Notes: a model not told the origin generated them from the sequence alone. Positions 13,481-27,436 are shown, counted from the first letter of the stretch. The stretch is 64,000 nt of DNA from Caenorhabditis elegans (GCF_000002985.6 NC_003284.9:4030001-4094000), one strand, 5' to 3'. Program-made: numbers and translations.

Positions 13481-16400
13481 ATATCGTATCGTTTTCTAGC
13501 TATATCGTATCGTTTTCTAGCTATATCGTATCGTTTTCTAGCTATATCGTATCGTAAAAAGCTATATCGTATCGTTTTCTAGCTATATCGTATCGTAAGT
13601 AGCTATATCGTATTGTTTCTAGCTATATCGTATCGTAAATAGCTATATCGTATCGTTTTCTAGCTATATCGTATCGTTTCTAGCTATATCGTATCGTAAA
13701 TAGCTATATCGTATCGTAAATAGCTATATCGTATCGTTTTCTAGCTATATCGTATCGTTTCTAGCTATATCGTATCGTTTTCTAGCTATATCGTATCGTT
13801 TCTAGCTATATCGTATCCTAAATAGCTATATCGTATCGTTTTCTAGCTATATCGTATCGTAAGTAGCTATATCGTATTGTTTCTAGCTATATCGTATCGT
13901 AAATAGCTATATCGTATCGTAAATAGCTATATCGTATCGTAAAAAGCTATATCGTATCGTTTTCTAGCTATATCGTATCGTAAGTAGCTATATCGTATTG
14001 TTTCTAGCTATATCGTATCGTAAAAAGCTATATCGTATCGTAAGTAGCTATATCGTATTGTTTCTAGCTATATCATATCGTAAATAGCTATATCGTATCG
14101 TTTTCTAGCTATATCGTATCGTTTTCTAGCTATATCGTATCGTAAAAAGCTATATCGTATCGTAAAAAGCTATATCGTATCGTTTTCTAGCTATATCGTA
14201 TCGTAAGTAGCTATATCGTATTGTTTCTAGCTATATCGTATCGTAAAAAGCTATATCGTATCGTAAGTAGCTATATCGTATTGTTTCTAGCTATATCATA
14301 TCGTAAATAGCTATATCGTATCGTTTTCTAGCTATATCGTATCGTTTTCTAGCTATATCGTATCGTAAAAAGCTATATCGTATCGTAAATAGCTATATCG
14401 TATCGTAAGTTGCTCTATCGTATTGTTTCTAGCTATATCGTATCGTAAAAAGCTATATCGTATCGTAAGTAGCTATATCGTATCGTAAAAAGCTATATCG
14501 TATCGTAAGTAGCTATATCGTATCGTAAAAAGCTATATCGTATCGTAAATAGCTATATCGTATCGTAAATAGCTATATCGTATCGTAAAAAGCTATATCG
14601 TATCGTAAGTAGCTATATCGTATCGTAAATAGCTATATCGTATCGTAAGTAGCTATATCGTATCGTAAAAAGCTATATCGTATCGTAAATAGCTATATCG
14701 TATTGTAAGTTGCTCTATCGTATTGTTTCTAGCTATATCGTATCGTAAAAAGCTATATCGTATCGTAAGTAGCTATATCGTATCGTAAAAAGCTATATCG
14801 TATCGTAAGTAGCTATATCGTATCGTAAAAAGCTATATCGTATCGTAAGTAGCTATATCGTATCGTAAAAAGCTATATCGTATCGTAAGTAGCTATATCG
14901 TATCGTAAATAGCTATATCGTATCGTAAATAGCTATATCGTATCGTAAGTAGCTATATCGTATCGTAAATAGCTATATCGTATCGTAAATAGCTATATCG
15001 TATCGTAAGTAGCTATATCGTATTGTAAATAGCTATATCGTATTGTTTCTAGCTATATCGTATCGTAAATAGCTATATCGTATCGTAAAAAGCTATATCG
15101 TATCGTAAGTAGCTATATCGTATCGTAAATAGCTATATCGTATCGTAAGTAGCTATATCGTATCGTAAATAGCTATATCGTATCGTAAATAGCTATATCG
15201 TATCGTGAAAAGCTATATCGTATCGTAAGTAGCTATATCGTATCGTAAGTTGCTCTATCGTATTGTTTCTAGCTATATCGTATCGTAAATAACTATATCG
15301 TATCGTAAGAAGCTATATCGTATCGTAAGTAGCTATATCGTATCGTAAATAGCTATATCGTATCGTAAGTAGCTATATCGTATCGTAAAAAGCTATATCG
15401 TATCGTAAAAAGCTATATCGTATCGTAAATAGCTATATCGTATCGTAAGTAGCTATATCGTATCGTTTCTAGCTATATCGTATCGTAAAAAGCTATATCG
15501 TATCGTAAGTAGCTATATCGTATCGTAAAAAGCTATATCGTATCGTAAGTAGCTATATCGTATCGTAAATAGCTATATCGTATCGTTTCTAGCTATATCG
15601 TATCGTAAAAAGCTATATCGTATCGTAAGTAGCTATATCGTATCGTAAAAAGCTATATCGTATCGTAAGTAGCTATATCGTATCGTAAATAGCTATATCG
15701 TATCGTAAGTAGCTATATCGTATCGTAAATAGCTATATCGTATCGTAAGTAGCTATATCGTATCGTAAATAGCTATATCGTATCGTAAGTAGCTATATCG
15801 TATCGTAAATAGCTATATCGTATCGTAAATAGCTATATCGTATCGTAAGTAGCTATATCGTATCGTAAATAGCTATATCGTATTGTAAATAGCCTATATC
15901 GTATCGTAAAAAGCTATATCGTGTCGTAAGTAGCTATATCGTATCGTAAATAACTATATCGTATCGTAAGTAGCTATATCGTATCGTAAATAGCTATATC
16001 GTATCGTAAATAGCTATATCGTATCGTTTCTAGCTATATCATATCGTAAATAGCTATATCGTATCGTTTTCTAGCTATATCGTATCGTTTCTAGCTATAT
16101 CATATCGTAAATAGCTATATCGTATCGTTTTCTAGCTATATCGTATCGTTTTCTAGCTATATCGTATCGTTTTCTAGCTATATCGTATCGTAAAAAGCTA
16201 TATCGTATCGTAAAAAGCTATATCGTATCGTTTTCTAGCTATATCGTATCGTAAGTAGCTATATCGTATTGTTTCTAGCTATATCGTATCGTAAAAAGCT
16301 ATATCGTATTGTAAATAGCTATATCGTATCGTAAAAAGCTATATCGTGTCGTAAGTAGCTATATCGTATCGTAAATAACTATATCGTATCGTAAGTAGCT

Positions 16401-19400
16401 ATATCGTATCGTAAATAGCTATATCGTATCGTAAATAGCTATATCGTATCGTTTCTAGCTATATCATATCGTAAATAGCTATATCGTATCGTTTTCTAGC
16501 TATATCGTATCGTTTCTAGCTATATCATATCGTAAATAGCTATATCGTATCGTTTTCTAGCTATATCGTATCGTTTTCTAGCTATATCGTATCGTTTTCT
16601 AGCTATATCGTATCGTAAAAAGCTATATCGTATCGTAAAAAGCTATATCGTATCGTTTTCTAGCTATATCGTATCGTAAGTAGCTATATCGTATTGTTTC
16701 TAGCTATATCGTATCGTAAAAAGCTATATCGTATCGTTTTCTAGCTATATCGTATCGTAAGTAGCTATATCGTATTGTTTCTAGCTATATCGTATCGTAA
16801 AAAGCTATATCGTATCGTAAGTAGCTATATCGTATCGTAAGTAGCTATATCGTATCGTAAATAGCTATATCGTATTGTTTCTAGCTATATCGTATCGTAA
16901 ATAGCTATATCGTATCGTAAATAGCTATATCGTATCGTAAAAAGCTATATCGTATCGTTTTCTAGCTATATCGTATCGTAAGTAGCTATATCGTATTGTT
17001 TCTAGCTATATCGTATCGTAAAAAGCTATATCGTATCGTAAGTAGCTATATCGTATTGTTTCTAGCTATATCATATCGTAAATAGCTATATCGTATCGTT
17101 TTCTAGCTATATCGTATCGTTTTCTAGCTATATCGTATCGTTTTCTAGCTATATCGTATCGTAAAAAGCTATATCGTATCGTAAAAAGCTATATCGTATC
17201 GTTTTCTAGCTATATCGTATCGTAAGTAGCTATATCGTATTGTTTCTAGCTATATCGTATCGTAAAAAGCTATATCGTATCGTAAGTAGCTATATCGTAT
17301 CGTAAGTAGCTATATCGTATCGTAAATAGCTATATCGTATTGTAAATAGCTATATCGTATCGTAAAAAGCTATATCGTGTCGTAAGTAGCTATATCGTAT
17401 CGTAAATAACTATATCGTATCGTAAATAGCTATATCGTATCGTAAATAGCTATATCGTATCGTAAATAGCTATATCGTATCGTTTCTAGCTATATCATAT
17501 CGTAAATAGCTATATCGTATCGTTTTCTAGCTATATCGTATCGTTTCTAGCTATATCATATCGTAAATAGCTATATCGTATCGTTTTCTAGCTATATCGT
17601 ATCGTTTTCTAGCTATATCGTATCGTTTTCTAGCTATATCGTATCGTAAAAAGCTATATCGTATCGTAAAAAGCTATATCGTATCGTAAAAAGCTATATC
17701 GTATCGTTTTCTAGCTATATCGTATCGTAAGTAGCTATATCGTATTGTTTCTAGCTATATCGTATCGTAAATAGCTATATCGTATCGTAAATAGCTATAT
17801 CGTATCGTTTTCTAGCTATATCGTATCGTTTCTAGCTATATCGTATCGTAAATAGCTATATCGTATCGTAAATAGCTATATCGTATCGTTTTCTAGCTAT
17901 ATCGTATCGTTTTCTAGCTATATCGTATCGTTTTCTAGCTATATCGTATCGTTTTCTAGCTATATCGTATCGTTTTCTAGCTATATCGTATCGTTTCTAG
18001 CTATATCGTATCGTAAATAGCTATATCGTATCGTTTTCTAGCTATATCGTATCGTTTTCTAGCTATATCGTATCGTTTTCTAGCTATATCGTATCGTTTT
18101 CTAGCTATATCGTATCGTTTTCTAGCTATATCGTATCGTAAAAAGCTATATCGTATCGTAAAAAGCTATATCGTATCGTTTTCTAGCTATATCGTATCGT
18201 AAGTAGCTATATCGTATTGTTTCTAGCTATATCGTATCGTAAAAAGCTATATCGTATCGTAAAAAGCTATATCGTATCGTTTTCTAGCTATATCGTATCG
18301 TTTTCTAGCTATATCGTATCGTTTTCTAGCTATATCGTATCGTTTCTAGCTATATCGTATCGTAAATAGCTATATCGTATCGTTTTCTAGCTATATCGTA
18401 TCGTTTTCTAGCTATATCGTATCGTTTTCTAGCTATATCGTATCGTTTTCTAGCTATATCGTATCGTTTTCTAGCTATATCGTATCGTAAAAAGCTATAT
18501 AGTATCGTAAAAAGCTATATCGTATCGTAAGTAGCTATATCGTATCGTAAGTAGCTATATCGTATCGTAAATAGCTATATCGTATCGTAAATAGCTATAT
18601 CGTATCGTAAATAGCTATATCGTATCGTAAATAGCTATATCGTATCGTAAAAAGCTATATCGTATCGTAAGTAGCTATATCGTATCGAAAATAGCTATAT
18701 CGTATCGTAAGTAGCTATATCGTATCGTAAATAGCTATATCGTATCGTAAGTAGCTATATCGTATCGTAAAAAGCTATATCGTATCGTAAGTAGCTATAT
18801 CGTATCGTAAATAGCTATATCGTATCGTAAGTAGCTATATCGTATCGTAAAAAGCTATATCGTATCGTAAGTAGCTATATCGTATCGTAAGTAGCTATAT
18901 CGTATCGTAAAAAGCTATATCGTATCGTAAGTAGCTATATCGTATCGTAAAAAGCTATATCGTATCGTAAGTAGCTATATCGTATCGTAAAAAGCTATAT
19001 CGTATCGTAAAAAGCTATATCGTATCGTTTCTAGCTATATCGTATCGTAAAAAGCTATATCGTATCGTTTCTAGCTATATCGTATCGTAAATAGCTATAT
19101 CGTATCGTTTCTAGCTATATCGTATCGTAAAAAGCTATATCGTATCGTTTCTAGCTATATCGTATCGTAAATAGCTATATCGTATCGTAAAAAGCTATAT
19201 CGTATCGTAAGTAGCTATATCGTATCGTAAGTAGCTATATCGTATCGTTTCTAGCTATATCGTATCGTAAGTAGCTATATCGTATCGTTTCTAGCTATAT
19301 CGTATCGTAAAAAGCTATATCGTATCGTAAGTAGCTATATCGTATCGTAAGTAGCTATATCGTATCGTTTCTAGCTATATCGTATCGTAAAAAGCTATAT

Positions 19401-21299
19401 CGTATCGTAAGTAGCTATATCGTATCGTAAATAGCTATATCGTATCGTTTCTAGCTATATCGTATCGTAAAAAGCTATATCGTATCGTAAGTAGCTATAT
19501 CGTATCGTAAAAAGCTATATCGTATCGTAAGTAGCTATATCGTATCGTAAGTTGCTATATCGTATCGTAAATAGCTATATCGTATCGTAAGTAGCTATAT
19601 CATCTCGTTTCTAGCTATATCGTATCGTAAATAGCTATATGGTATCGTAAGTAGCTATATCGTATCGTAAAAAGCTATATCGTATCGTAAGTAGCTATAT
19701 CGTATCGTAAGTAGCTATATCGTATCGTTTCTAGCTATATCGTATCGTAAAAAGCTATATCGTATCGTAAGTAGCTATATCGTATCGTAAGTAGCTATAT
19801 CGTATCGTTTCTAGCTATATCGTATCGTAAAAAACTATATCGTATCGTAAGTTGCTCTATCGTATCGTAAGTAGCTATATCGTATCGTAAATAGCTATAT
19901 CGTATCGTAAGTAGCTATATCGTATCGTAAATAGCTATATCGTATCGTTTCTAGCTATATCGTATCGTAAAAAGCTATATCGTATCGTAAGTAGCTATAT
20001 CGTATCGTAAATAGCTATATCGTATCGTAAATAGCTATATCGTATCGTAAGTAGCTATATCGTATCGTAAAAAGCTATATCGTATCGTAAATAGCTATAT
20101 CGTATCGTATATAGCTATATCGTATCGTAAATAGCTATATCGTATCGTAAGTAGCTATATCGTATCGTAAAAAGCTATATCGTATCGTAAATAGATATAT
20201 CGTATCGTAAGTAGCTATATCGTATCGTAAAAAGCTATATCGTATCGTAAATAGCTATATCGTATCGTAAATAGCTATATCGTATCGTAAGTAGCTATAT
20301 CGTATCGTAAATAGCTATATCGTATCGTTTCTAGCTATATCGTATCGTAAAAAGCTATATCGTATCGTAAGTAGCTATATCGTATCGTAAGTAGCTATAT
20401 CGTATCGTAAATAGCTATATCGTATCGTAAAAAGCTATATCGTATCGTAAGTAGCTATATCGTATCGTTTCTAGCTATATCGTATCGTAAAAAGCTATAT
20501 CGTATCGTAAATAGCTATATCGTATCGTAAAAAGCTATATCGTATCGTAAATAGCTATATCGTATCGTAAAAAGCTATATCGTATCGTAAGTAGCTATAT
20601 TGTATCGTAAATAGCTATATCGTATCGTAAGTAGCTATATCGTATCGTAAATAGCTATATCGTATCGTTTCTAGCTATATCGTATCGTAAAAAGCTATAT
20701 CGTATCGTAAGTAGCTATATCGTATCGTAAGTAGCTATATTGTATCGTAAATAGCTATATCGTATCGTAAGTAGCTATATCGTATCGTAAATAGCTATAT
20801 CGTATCGTAAAAAGCTATATCGTATCGTAAGTAGCTATATCGTATCGTAAATAGCTATATCGTATCGTAAAAAGCTATATCGTATCGAAAATAGCTATAT
20901 CGTATCGTAAATAGCTATATCGTATCGTAAGTAGCTCTATCGTATTGTATCTAGCTATATCGTACCGTTTCTAGCTATATCGTATCGTAAATAGCTATAT
21001 CGTATCGTAAATAGCTATATCGTATCGTAAAAAGCTATATCGTATCGTAAGTAGCTATATCGTATCGAAAATAGCTATATCGTATCGTAAGTAGCTATAT
21101 CGTATCGTAAATAGCTATATCGTATCGTAAATAGCTATATCGTATCGTTTCTAGCTATATCGTGTCGTAAATAGCTATATCGTATCGTAAGTAGCTATAT
21201 CGTATTGTTTCTAGCTATATCGTATCGTAAAAAGCTATATCGTATCGTAAGTAGCTATATCGTATTGTTTCTAGCTATATCATATCGTAAATAGCTATA

Positions 21300-24200
21300 T
21301 CGTATCGTTTTCTAGCTATATCGTATCGTTTTCTAGCTATATCGTATCGTAAAAAGCTATATCGTATCGTAAAAAGCTATATCGTATCGTTTTCTAGCTA
21401 TATCGTATCGTAAGTAGCTATATCGTATTGTTTCTAGCTATATCGTATCGTAAAAAGCTATATCGTATCGTAAGTAGCTATATCGTATTGTTTCTAGCTA
21501 TATCATATCGTAAATAGCTATATCGTATCGTTTTCTAGCTATATCGTATCGTTTTCTAGCTATATCGTATCGTAAAAAGCTATATCGTATCGTAAATAGC
21601 TATATCGTATCGTAAAAAGCTATATCGTATCGTAAGTAGCTATATCGTATCGTAAAAAGCTATATCGTATCGTTTCTAGCTATATCGTATCGTAAATAGC
21701 TATATCGTATCGTAAATAGCTATATCGTATCGTTTTCTAGCTATATCGTATCGTTTTCTAGCTATATCGTATCGTTTTCTAGCTATATCGTATCGTTTCT
21801 AGCTATATCGTATCGTAAATAGCTATATCGTATCGTTTTCTAGCTATATCGTATCGTTTTCTAGCTATATCGTATCGTTTTCTAGCTATATCGTATCGTT
21901 TTCTAGCTATATCGTATCGTTTTCTAGCTATATCGTATCGTAAATAGCTATATCGTATCGTTTTCTAGCTATATCGTATCGTTTTCTAGCTATATCGTAT
22001 CGTTTTCTAGCTATATCGTATCGTTTTCTAGCTATATCGTATCGTTTTCTAGCTATATCGTATCGTAAAAAGCTATATCGTATCGTAAAAAGCTATATCG
22101 TATCGTAAAAAGCTATATCGTATCGTTTTCTAGCTATATCGTATCGTAAGTAGCTATATCGTATTGTTTCTAGCTATATCGTATCGTAAAAAGCTATATC
22201 GTATCGTAAGTAGCTATATCGTATCGTAAGTAGCTATATCGTATCGTAAATAGCTATATCGTATTGTTTCTAGCTATATCGTATCGTAAATAGCTATATC
22301 GTATCGTAAATAGCTATATCGTATCGTAAAAAGCTATATCGTATCGTTTTCTAGCTATATCGTATCGTAAGTAGCTATATCGTATTGTTTCTAGCTATAT
22401 CGTATCGTAAAAAGCTATATCGTATCGTAAGTAGCTATATCGTATTGTTTCTATCTATATCATATCGTAAATAGCTATATCGTATCGTTTTCTAGCTATA
22501 TCGTATCGTTTTCTAGCTATATCGTATCGTAAAAAGCTATATCGTATCGTAAATAGCTATATCGTATCGTAAGTTGCTCTATCGTATTGTTTCTAGCTAT
22601 ATCGTATCGTAAAAAGCTATATCGTATCGTAAGTAGCTATATCGTATCGTAAATAGCTATATCGTATCGTAAGTAGCTATATCGTATCGTAAAAAGCTAT
22701 ATCGTATCGTAAAAAGCTATATCGTATCGTAAGTAGCTATATCGTATCGTAAAAAGCTATATCGTATCGTAAATAGCTATATCGTATCGTTTTCTAGCTA
22801 TATCGTATCGTTTTCTAGCTATATCGTATCGTTTTCTAGCTATATCGTATCGTTTTCTAGCTATATCGTATCGTTTTCTAGCTATATCGTATCGTTTCTA
22901 GCTATATCGTATCGTAAATAGCTATATCGTATCGTTTTCTAGCTATATCGTATCGTTTTCTAGCTATATCGTATCGTTTTCTAGCTATATCGTATCGTTT
23001 TCTAGCTATATCGTATCGTAAAAAGCTATATCGTATCGTAAAAAGCTATATCGTATCGTTTTCTAGCTATATCGTATCGTAAGTAGCTATATCGTATTGT
23101 TTCTAGCTATATCGTATCGTAAAAAGCTATATCGTATCGTAAGTAGCTATATCGTATCGTAAGTAGCTATATCGTATCGTAAATAGCTATATCGTATTGT
23201 TTCTAGCTATATCGTATCGTAAATAGCTATATCGTATCGTAAATAGCTATATCGTATCGTAAAAAGCTATATCGTATCGTTTTCTAGCTATATCGTATCG
23301 TAAGTAGCTATATCGTATTGTTTCTAGCTATATCGTATCGTAAAAAGCTATATCGTATCGTAAGTAGCTATATCGTATTGTTTCTAGCTATATCATATCG
23401 TAAGTAGCTATATCGTATCGTTTTCTAGCTATATCGTATCGTTTTCTAGCTATATCGTATCGTAAATAGCTATATCGTATCGTAAAAAGCTATATCGTAT
23501 CGTAAAAAGCTATATCGTATCGTTTTCTAGCTATATCGTATCGTAAGTAGCTATATCGTATCGTAAGTAGCTATATCGTATTGTAAATAGCTATATCGTA
23601 TTGTTTCTAGCTATATCGTGTCGTAAGTAGCTATATCGTATCGTAAATAACTATATCGTATCGTAAGTAGCTATATCGTATCGTAAATAGCTATATCGTA
23701 TCGTAAATAGCTATATCGTATCGTTTCTAGCTATATCATATCGTAAATAGCTATATCGAATCGTTTTCTAGCTATATCGTATCGTTTCTAGCTATATCAT
23801 ATCGTAAATAGCTATATCGTATCGTTTTCTAGCTCTATCGTATCGTTTTCTAGCTATATCGTATCGTTTTCTAGCTATATCGTATCGTAAAAAGCTATAT
23901 CGTATCGTAAAAAGCTATATCGTATCGTTTTCTAGCTATATCGTATCGTAAGTAGCTATATCGTATTGTTTCTAGCTATATCGTATCGTAAATAGCTATA
24001 TCGTATCGTAAAAAGCTATATCGTATCGTTTTCTAGCTATATCGTATCGTAAGTAGCTATATCGTATTGTAAATAGCTATATCGTATCGTAAAAAGCTAT
24101 ATCGTGTCGTAAGTAGCTATATCGTATCGTAAGTAGCTATATCGTATCGTAAGTAGCTATATCGTATTGTTTCTAGCTATATCGTATCGTAAATAGCTAT

Positions 24201-26490
24201 ATCGTATCGTTTCTAGCTATATCATATCGTAAAAAGCTATATCGTATCGTTTTCTAGCTATATCGTATCGTTTTCTAGCTATATCGTATTGTTTCTAGCT
24301 ATATCGTATCGTAAAAAGCTATATCGTATCGTTTTCTAGCTATATCGTATCGTAAGTAGCTATATCGTATTGTTTCTAGCTATATCGTATCGTAAATAGC
24401 TATATCGTATCGTAAATAGCTATATCGTATCGTTTTCTAGCTATATCGTATCGTTTCTAGCTATATCGTATCGTAAATAGCTATATCGTATCGTAAATAG
24501 CTATATCGTATCGTTTTCTAGCTATATCGTATCGTTTTCTAGCTATATCGTATCGTTTCTAGCTATATCGTATCGTAAATAGCTATATCGTATCGTTTTC
24601 TAGCTATATCGTATCGTTTTCTAGCTATATCGTATCGTTTTCTAGCTATATCGTATCGTTTTCTAGCTATATCGTATCGTTTTCTAGCTATATCGTATCG
24701 TAAAAAGCTATATCGTATCGTAAAAAGCTATATCGTATCGTAAATAGCTATATCGTATCGTTTTCTAGCTATATCGTATCGTTTTCTAGCTATATCGTAT
24801 CGTTTTCTAGCTATATCGTATCGTTTTCTAGCTATATCGTATCGTTTTCTAGCTATATCGTATCGTAAAAAGCTATATCGTATCGTAAAAAGCTATATCG
24901 TATCGTTTTCTAGCTATATCGTATCGTAAGTAGCTATATCGTATTGTTTCTAGCTATATCGTATCGTAAAAAGCTATATCGTATCGTAAATAGCTATATC
25001 GTATTGTTTCTAGCTATATCGTATCGTAAATAGCTATATCGTATCGTAAATAGCTATATCGTATCGTAAAAAGCTATATCGTATCGTTTTCTAGCTATAT
25101 CGTATCGTAAGTAGCTATATCGTATTGTTTCTAGCTATATCGTATCGTAAAAAGCTATATCGTATCGTAAGTAGCTATATCGTATTGTTTCTAGCTATAT
25201 CATATCGTAAATAGCTATATCGTATCGTTTTCTAGCTATATCGTATCGTTTTCTAGCTATATCGTATCGTAAAAAGCTATATCGTATCGTAAAAAGCTAT
25301 ATCGTATCGTTTTCTAGCTATATCGTATCGTAAGTAGCTATATCGTATTGTTTCTAGCTATATCGTATCGTAAAAAGCTATATCGTATCGTAAGTAGCTA
25401 TATCGTATTGTTTCTAGCTATATCATATCGTAAATAGCTATATCGTATCGTTTTCTAGCTATATCGTATCGTAAAAAGCTATATCGTATCGTAAAAAGCT
25501 ATATCGTATCGTTTTCTAGCTATATCGTATCGTAAGTAGCTATATCGTATTGTTTCTAGCTATATCGTATCGTAAAAAGCTATATCGTATCGTAAGTAGC
25601 TATATCGTATCGTAAGTAGCTATATCGTATCGTAAATAGCTATATCGTATTGTTTCTAGCTATATCGTATCGTAAATAGCTATATCGTATCGTAAATAGC
25701 TATATCGTATCGTTTTCTAGCTATATCGTATCGTTTCTAGCTATATCGTATCGTAAATAGCTATATCGTATCGTAAATAGCTATATCGTATCGTTTTCTA
25801 GCTATATCGTATCGTTTTCTAGCTATATCGTATCGTTTTCTAGCTATATCGTATCGTTTCTAGCTATATCGTATCGTAAATAGCTATATCGTATCGTTTT
25901 CTAGCTATATCGTATCGTTTTCTAGCTATATCGTATCGTTTTCTAGCTATATCGTATCGTTTTCTAGCTATATCGTATCGTTTTCTAGCTATATCGTATC
26001 GTTTCTAGCTATATCGTATCGTAAATAGCTATATCGTATCGTTTTCTAGCTATATCGTATCGTTTTCTAGCTATATCGTATCGTTTTCTAGCTATATCGT
26101 ATCGTTTTCTAGCTATATCGTATCGTTTTCTAGCTATATCGTATCGTAAAAAGCTATATCGTATCGTAAAAAGCTATATCGTATCGTTTTCTAGCTATAT
26201 CGTATCGTAAGTAGCTATATCGTATTGTTTCTAGCTATATCGTATCGTAAAAAGCTATATCGTATCGTAAGTAGCTATATCGTATCGTAAATAGCTATAT
26301 CGTATCGTAAATAGCTATATCGTATCGTTTCTAGCTATATCGTATCGTTTCTAGCTATATCGTATCGTAAATAGCTATATCGTATCGTTTTCTAGCTATA
26401 TCGTATCGTTTTCTAGCTATATCGTATCGTTTTCTAGCTATATCGTATCGTTTTCTAGCTATATCGTATTGTTTTCTAGCTATATCGTAA
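21300..26490. repeat. Right portion of satellite rich in 21-bp (TTTTCT) units
   Basis: Here and in 16.0-18.5 kb, 21-base units form runs of up to five or six in a row, while between 1.5 and 6.1 kb there are none. A recurring block, TTTTCT/AAGT/TATTGTTTCT/AAAA/AAGT/TATTGTTTCT/CATATCG, is seen at about 21240, 21420, 22380, 23300, 25120 and 25330, showing local amplification. The last unit, near 26461-26510, is diverged (ATTGTTTTCT, then GTAACGTTTTT). Confidence 0.85.
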
Positions 26491-26510
26491 CGTTTTTAGC
26501 TATATCGTAG

Positions 26511-26625
26511 GCAGGCTATGTCGGCTACGTCGGCTAAGTAAGCTAGGTAAGCTACGTAGCGGTTTCAGAGCAATTGTAGAGCGGTTTTGAAGCGGTTTTA
26601 GAGCGGTTGCAAAGCCTCTGTTGAG
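26511..26625. repeat. Degenerate 9-12-bp repeats at array edge
   Basis: Directly after the last satellite unit come decayed short repeats: about five copies of GGCTACGTC-like nonamers (26513-26560), then about five copies of GCGGTTTTAGA-like words (26560-26605). The GGCTA/AGCTA element echoes the satellite's AGCTA. This could be the fossil edge of the array or an independent minisatellite that seeded it. Confidence 0.7.
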
Positions 26626-26847
26626 TTTCATGAAGTAATATAATTTTTCTCCAAACACGCTAGAAATTCAGCAATTTAGCAAAGTTTTTGAATAAATCTT
26701 TTAAAAAATTAAGAGATTTGATTTTGTTACTGATGATATTTGACCATTTTAGCTTTTTTCGATACTTCTCCGCCTATTATCGATCAACTTATAAAAATGC
26801 TGTCACAAAATAATGTATAATCAAACTGTTTAAAATCAGCACCGAAT
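26626..26847. other. AT-rich intergenic spacer
   Basis: Ordinary AT-rich sequence between the satellite edge and the probable 3' end of the minus-strand gene. I see no exon, RNA gene or repeat in it. Confidence 0.6.
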
Positions 26848-26853
26848 TTTATT
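26848..26853 (-). terminator. Probable poly(A) signal AATAAA
   Basis: A canonical AATAAA on the minus strand, about 710 bases downstream of the stop codon of the membrane-protein gene and about 340 bases from the satellite edge. It is the first perfect AATAAA I found below the stop; a nearer variant signal could be used instead, giving a shorter 3' UTR. Confidence 0.45.
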
Positions 26854-27401
26854 AAACAAAAAGAAGTCTACAATTTCATTGTCTTGTTGAGAAGGGAAAA
26901 ATTGAAGAATGCAAAAATTGAACCATGAGACTTAGATTCTTGAAAAATTGAAAAACGTAGGTATAAAAAAATCGGATTAAAACATTGAGTGAGAGAGAAA
27001 CTGTGTTCGGGATATAAATGCTACCCGCGGCGGGGCCAAGATGAAACGGCAAATAATCAAAAGCTTGGACTTTCAAATGTATAACATTAGAACATAATTT
27101 GATGGGATCTTATTTTTAGGAACAAACATTTGTGCAGAATGAGGAGGGAAGGCTATTGCTTATCTTCAGGTAAAATTCTAGAGTAAAAACAGGAAAGATG
27201 AGAAATGAGATGTTCTCGCAGAGAAATTTGTGAATTGATTTCCAAGAATTGCTATAAGTACGTCTCGGGAATCGTGGGCTGTTTTTTTTTAATTTTCAAA
27301 ACATAATTTTTCTTATCAGATGGGATCGTTTAAAAATCGGAAACATATTTTCACCGTAGCTGAAATCGGAATGAATTAAGACATAAAATTCAGAGAAGAG
27401 G

Positions 27402-27436
27402 TTCAGTGCTCATTGTGATAAGGGTCGAGCACTGAA
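27402..27436 (-). other. Perfect 10-bp stem-loop in putative 3' UTR
   Basis: TTCAGTGCTC (27402-27411) and GAGCACTGAA (27427-27436) are exact reverse complements around a 15-base loop. It lies about 130 bases downstream of the stop codon. The stem is too short for a miRNA precursor; an RNA-protein binding structure or chance are the alternatives. Confidence 0.5.

Larger units (their letters stand above)
1471..26510. repeat. Large 20/21-bp satellite array, about 25 kb
   Basis: Roughly 1240 head-to-tail copies, all in one orientation. Each unit has the core AGCTATATCGTATCGT followed by a short spacer: AAAT, AAGT, AAAA or TTCT (20-bp units), or TTTCT (21-bp units). Core changes are rare and recurrent: TATTGT, TGTCGT, CATATCG, TACCGT, GCTCTATCG, ATAACTA and ATCGAAA. 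Every unit carries AGCT (an AluI site) and two CG dinucleotides. TAA or TAG falls in every frame, and no open frame of any length is present. There are no interspersed insertions over the whole length. The 20-bp units dominate the left and middle; the 21-bp units appear in clusters from 6120 on and become frequent to the right. I know of no function; a heterochromatic satellite is the default reading. Confidence 0.98.

Noticed and set aside
1471..26510. CRISPR-like array (constant core plus variable spacers)
   Set aside because: The spacers are four or five bases drawn from a few states, there are no unique spacers, leader or cas genes, and the context is a nematode genome.
26876..27076. Short minus-strand open frame near the gene's 3' end
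   Set aside because: It falls in the putative 3' UTR and has no start context, homology or splice support.
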